From Phocaeicola faecicola (GTDB lineage: Bacteria > Bacteroidota > Bacteroidia > Bacteroidales > Bacteroidaceae): 44,517 nt of DNA. Where the stretch lies: positions 1 through 44,517 of the forward strand of contig NZ_JABSOE010000037.1 in NCBI RefSeq assembly GCF_013618865.1. The letters are read 5' to 3'. The notes under the pieces are model-generated. The model did not search any database and was not told the DNA's origin. It was given only the letters and a program-made list of their open reading frames with translations. Shown piece after piece: positions 41,888 to 44,517 of the stretch (position 1 is its first letter; every line of letters begins with the position of its first letter). The position numbers and the translations under genes are program-made.

Positions 41888-42390
41888 TATAGGACACCTC
41901 CTTCCTGAACTGACACTGAATCTTCCACGGCATCCGTCTCTTCATCACCTGCATTGTTGAAGTCAAATTCCATTTCTGTCATGTTTCCCCAGTTGTCCTC
42001 TACAACGACAATGAAGTTCTGCGCCTCGTCACATAGTGAAGTATAATACAGCCTGAACTTCCTATTCTCCAGCAGATAACGGTCATTCGGCTTGAATTCA
42101 AGACCGTTGTCCAGTTTCAGGGAACCTTTCCCGTCATACTGGAAATAACGGATCGTATAGACCGTACCGTCAAAATCGCCCTCACTTTTGAGTTCACATC
42201 GTATTTCCGCCGTCTCATTCCTGTTCAGTTCCTTTGGAACCGGCATTGTTTCCACGGTAAACGGATAACTTTGCTGGATTTCCAGCTCGGATTCACACGA
42301 GGTCAGTACAAGACTGACCAGACCTATGCAGAACATGGCAATCTTGCCTGCCAGCCCAAGTCCTTTTCCTATATTCTTTTCTGTCTTCAT
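41887..42390 (-). CDS. traQ: Conjugal transfer lipoprotein TraQ (DUF3872)
   Basis: A 167-aa lipoprotein with a signal peptide ending in LTSC (about Cys32), followed by the TraQ-type beta-rich domain: YPFTVETMPVPKELNRNETAEIRCEL, VYTIRYFQYDGKGSLKLDNG and the acidic C-terminal tail. It belongs to the DUF3872/TraQ family of Bacteroides conjugative transposons. Its exact role in transfer is unknown. It overlaps traP by 4 nt and its 3' end carries the Shine-Dalgarno of the lysozyme gene. Confidence 0.88.
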   Translation of the reverse strand: MKTEKNIGKGLGLAGKIAMFCIGLVSLVLTSCESELEIQQSYPFTVETMPVPKELNRNETAEIRCELKSEGDFDGTVYTIRYFQYDGKGSLKLDNGLEFKPNDRYLLENRKFRLYYTSLCDEAQNFIVVVEDNWGNMTEMEFDFNNAGDEETDAVEDSVSVQEGGVL

Positions 42391-43247
42391 TTGTTTTCCT
42401 TTGTTTTTGTCAGATATTCATTCAAGTCCTTAAATCCATCATACAGACCGGAACAGTCCGTAACCTTGTTCCCGAAATGTATGGTCAAAGTCTCCAGTGC
42501 GGTAATCCCGGCCCGGTCACGGTCAAGAAAGCACCGGATTTTGCCGTAACCCTCCAGAACGGCATACGACCGTTCCAGATTGGATACAGAGTTCAGCACC
42601 AGGCAGTCTTCGTCCGCCACAGTCCGCAATCCCAATGCCGAAAGGAAATCCACAAACCCTTCAAACACACAGCACGTATCCTGTTTCTTTCCGGACAGGG
42701 ACACACAGGAAATATCCTTGGGAGAGATGCATCCCTTGAACATCGGGTTACGGAGTTCATAACCGCCGCTCCGGTTCATGAAGCCTATGGCAAAATACCG
42801 TTTGCCCCGTATTCCGTATGCCACTTCCTTGCAGAATCTCCCGGCTATGGCCGGATCAATGCCTCTCTCTTTCAGGTAGCCTTTCAATGCCTCATGACTC
42901 AGTTCCGTCACTTTCACGTCCTCGAATCCGGAAACGCGGGGTATCTTCTTACGTTCCTGTAAAGGCCGGAGAGGAAGGATGCCGGATTTCCCTGAAAGGA
43001 ACTCCAGCTGCTCCATGAAACCGGTACTTCCTGTCAGTTCCCCGGCAAGATGGAAGATGTCACCTCCCTTTCCGAGTCCAAAATCAAACCAGACATTCCG
43101 CTGTGTATCCACCTTGAAGGATGCTGTTCTCTCATTTCTGAAAGGTGATCTGAACCAGACATCATTTCCTTTACGGGATACCGGTACATGCCCCATACCT
43201 TCAAGAAAACCTACAAGGGAAATCCGTCTAATCTGTTCCAGTTCCAT
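42387..43247 (-). CDS. traP: Conjugal transfer DNA primase-like protein TraP
   Basis: A 286-aa TraP homologue with a primase-type N terminus and a TOPRIM domain. The N-terminal region resembles the CHC2 zinc-binding domain of DnaG but has lost the cysteines (RSPFRNERTASFKVDTQRN then WFDFGLGKGGDIF), as in other TraP proteins I recall. The TOPRIM core shows EGFVDFLSAL with the acidic Glu and FLDRDRAGI with the DxDxxG-like pair. It may make primers for the transferred single strand. It overlaps traQ by 4 nt and starts 6 nt after the traO stop. Confidence 0.88.
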   Translation of the reverse strand: MELEQIRRISLVGFLEGMGHVPVSRKGNDVWFRSPFRNERTASFKVDTQRNVWFDFGLGKGGDIFHLAGELTGSTGFMEQLEFLSGKSGILPLRPLQERKKIPRVSGFEDVKVTELSHEALKGYLKERGIDPAIAGRFCKEVAYGIRGKRYFAIGFMNRSGGYELRNPMFKGCISPKDISCVSLSGKKQDTCCVFEGFVDFLSALGLRTVADEDCLVLNSVSNLERSYAVLEGYGKIRCFLDRDRAGITALETLTIHFGNKVTDCSGLYDGFKDLNEYLTKTKENK

Positions 43248-43253
43248 AACCCG

Positions 43254-43811
43254 CTAATTTATCATAAAACGAATGCCGATTCCATACTGGGTATGGCAAT
43301 GTCCGAGACTTCCGCCCCACAGGAAACGCTCACGCAAGGAAGCCGTCAATGCCACACGGTCGGCAAGGTACAGTTCCATCTCCAGCGTCAGGGCACAGCC
43401 GTACACAAAGGCATCGCCGTTTTTCAGGGTGGCCCCGTCATAGAGCTTTTTATCGGACCAGTTTACCGTCTCATATCCGGCCAGTGCCAATCCTCCCAGA
43501 TTGAGGAAGAACACTTTTCCCGCATCGGAAAGGAAATTCAGGTAATATCCGCCTTCTGCCGTAAACTGCGCCGAAGGGATGGTCACATGACGGTAACCGT
43601 GCTTCATGTGCAGGTAATCCGCTCCATATACCCATTTGTTCCCGCCTTTGGCATAGCTTGAAAGAGTCATTCCCATATAGTATCCGTTATCGGAAGCCAT
43701 ACCTCCACGCATTTCCACACCCTGCATCCTTGGCAGAATCCGCTGGGCGTCTGCCTGTCCCACGGAAAGGACAAGCAGCAATGCCAGCATATACAATACT
43801 TTCGTTCTCAT
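43254..43811 (-). CDS. traO: Conjugal transfer outer-membrane protein TraO
   Basis: A 185-aa protein with a cleavable signal peptide (ALLLVLSVGQADAQ, cleavage about residue 22) and a small predicted beta-barrel ending in GIGIRFMIN. Family segments are RMQGVEMRGGMASDNGYYMG, YGADYLHMKHGYRHVTIPSA and EGGYYLNFLSDAGKVFFLNL. It belongs to the TraO family of Bacteroides conjugative transposons and probably forms part of the outer-membrane mating channel. Its start overlaps the traN stop by 4 nt (ATGA). Confidence 0.9.
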   Translation of the reverse strand: MRTKVLYMLALLLVLSVGQADAQRILPRMQGVEMRGGMASDNGYYMGMTLSSYAKGGNKWVYGADYLHMKHGYRHVTIPSAQFTAEGGYYLNFLSDAGKVFFLNLGGLALAGYETVNWSDKKLYDGATLKNGDAFVYGCALTLEMELYLADRVALTASLRERFLWGGSLGHCHTQYGIGIRFMIN

Positions 43812-44389
43812 CGTACCTTCAGCTCATTGATGGTTTCCGCACGCACCAGGTCTTCGTTGACCACCTCAAAACTCTGGTGACGGCCGCCCTGTTTCTCATA
43901 CATCTCCACAACCAGTTTCTTATCGTCCGGTATTGTAAACTTGGGAAGGGCAAATACCGTACATTCCGAATCCCTGCCGTTTACACGTGTCACATAATTG
44001 TAGGCACGCAGCGGATAAATCACCTGCTCCTGCATGGCCGTACGCTTCATCACCTTTTTATCCACCACCTTGAACGTAATGAAATCCACGTCAAAGGGAA
44101 CATTCGAGGAGTTCTTTACCTGGGTATGGAAATAAAGCAGGTCATTATGGGTGTACAGACCTTTGAGCAGATACTGGATACCGAAACGCTTGCAGCCGAT
44201 ATGACGGATACGGCGCTTGTCATTCTCATACACGGATTTCATGATAAGACGTACCAGACGGGGGGACTCGTTATCCAGCTCGGTCAGATAGATTTCCATG
44301 GCATTGTTGGGACGGTTCACCGATTCTCCGTCATGGATGAAATCACACATCTCCACATTCAGCAGCAGCGGCTCGTCGGCATACTTCAC
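43808..44389 (-). CDS. traN: Conjugal transfer protein TraN, 3' exon only
   Basis: The C-terminal 193 residues of TraN (DUF4138), starting VKYADEPLLLNVEMCDFI and containing YTHNDLLYFHTQVKNSSNVP and FTIPDDKKLVVEMYEK. Upstream, the open frame continues to 44515 only by reading through a group II intron 3' end, so those residues are not TraN. The signal peptide and N-terminal part, as expected for a TraN of about 300 residues, must lie beyond the intron outside the window. TraN is a periplasmic conjugation-channel component. After splicing the mRNA would join the two exons, near 44389. Confidence 0.85.
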   Translation of the reverse strand: MKYADEPLLLNVEMCDFIHDGESVNRPNNAMEIYLTELDNESPRLVRLIMKSVYENDKRRIRHIGCKRFGIQYLLKGLYTHNDLLYFHTQVKNSSNVPFDVDFITFKVVDKKVMKRTAMQEQVIYPLRAYNYVTRVNGRDSECTVFALPKFTIPDDKKLVVEMYEKQGGRHQSFEVVNEDLVRAETINELKVR

Positions 44390-44517
44390 GTGTAGGCTCG
44401 GTAATGGACGCCTTGCCACCTTTCGGTGGTAGGTTTCCCATAACCTGCCCCCGAACCGTACGTGCAGGTCTCCCTGCATACGGCTCTCCACTGGTAATAT
44501 CAGTTTATTTGTCATGT
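44390..44517 (-). mobile_element. Group II intron, 3' end, inserted in traN
   Basis: On the minus strand, 44486 to 44453 form a perfect group II domain V: 34 nt, starting GAGCCGTATGCAGG, a GAGA tetraloop, then CCTGCACGTACGGTTC, with the AGC triad and the two-base CG bulge. Downstream are two more hairpins (about 44445-44432 and 44430-44415, the latter with a GAAA loop) and a final segment ending GAGCCTACAC, the layout of domain VI before the 3' splice site. It resembles from memory the 3' end of Lactococcus Ll.LtrB. The intron's 5' part and any reverse transcriptase lie outside the window. The exact splice point is uncertain by 2-3 nt. Confidence 0.88.

Larger units (their letters stand above)
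26147..44517. mobile_element. Integrative conjugative element, left part (CTnDOT-type transfer genes)
   Basis: A tyrosine integrase adjacent to tRNA-Phe, a long block of ICE-typical DUF genes, a toxin-antitoxin module, and the traN-traO-traP-traQ-lysozyme tail of a Bacteroides conjugation operon together define an integrated conjugative element. The left boundary is approximate: att lies somewhere between the tRNA 3' end and about 26480. The remaining tra genes, mobilisation genes and right end lie beyond the window. Confidence 0.88.

Noticed and set aside
41757..41966. 69-aa frame overlapping traQ and the lysozyme gene
   Set aside because: Wrong frame relative to both; low-quality composition; explained by the overlap of two real genes.
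43658..44395. 245-aa open frame antisense to traN/traO
   Set aside because: Shadow of real coding sequence on the minus strand, with no family resemblance.
44390..44515. Apparent N-terminal 42 residues of traN
   Set aside because: They are translated from group II intron domains V-VI and do not resemble TraN.

Overview
The window comes from a member of the Bacteroidota, most likely a gut Bacteroides/Phocaeicola-type species. It has a SusC/SusD pair with a hybrid two-component regulator, promoters of the Bacteroides form (TTTG, about 19 nt, TAnnTTTG), a 67K-type SppA, and at the right a conjugative element with traN-O-P-Q of the CTnDOT family. All family names come from recognising the protein sequences; no database was searched.

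Chromosomal part, 1 to about 26150. A KDG kinase and the ackA-pta acetate module lie on the minus strand. Diverging from them is a plus-strand run of lrgA-lrgB, a DUF2156 protein and a GNAT acetyltransferase. Next is a compact polysaccharide utilisation locus: a minus-strand SusC-SusD-GH16 lipoprotein operon facing away from its own hybrid two-component regulator. Then come an S41 processing protease and an adenosine-kinase-like PfkB protein (minus), three identical tRNA-Asn genes, a small membrane protein, sppA, lpxK, a purine nucleoside phosphorylase, thiL, and a tRNA-Phe.

Mobile part, about 26150 to 44517 and beyond. Just behind tRNA-Phe are two inverted repeats with the same arms, then a tyrosine integrase. 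A plus-strand block of about 12 kb follows, holding mostly uncharacterised genes of integrative conjugative elements (ICEs): DUF4313, DUF4120, DUF4121, DUF3871, a methylase-like protein without its catalytic motif, and a large helical-repeat protein. The block ends with a higBA-type toxin-antitoxin operon. Convergent to it on the minus strand are traN, traO, traP, traQ and a lysozyme, the tail of the transfer operon. At the right edge traN is interrupted by the 3' end of a group II intron (domain V is clearly readable), so the start of traN and most of the intron lie outside the window.

Most unusual is a pair of near-identical long hairpin elements (27869-28058 and 32739-32928). Each lies upstream of a run of unknown ICE genes. 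The 82-base cores differ at 2 positions, while the flanking arms have diverged in sequence yet stay self-complementary, so the fold is what is conserved. A plausible but untested reading is a structured regulatory element, possibly a single-stranded-DNA promoter of the leading-region type, that drives early or anti-defence genes during transfer.
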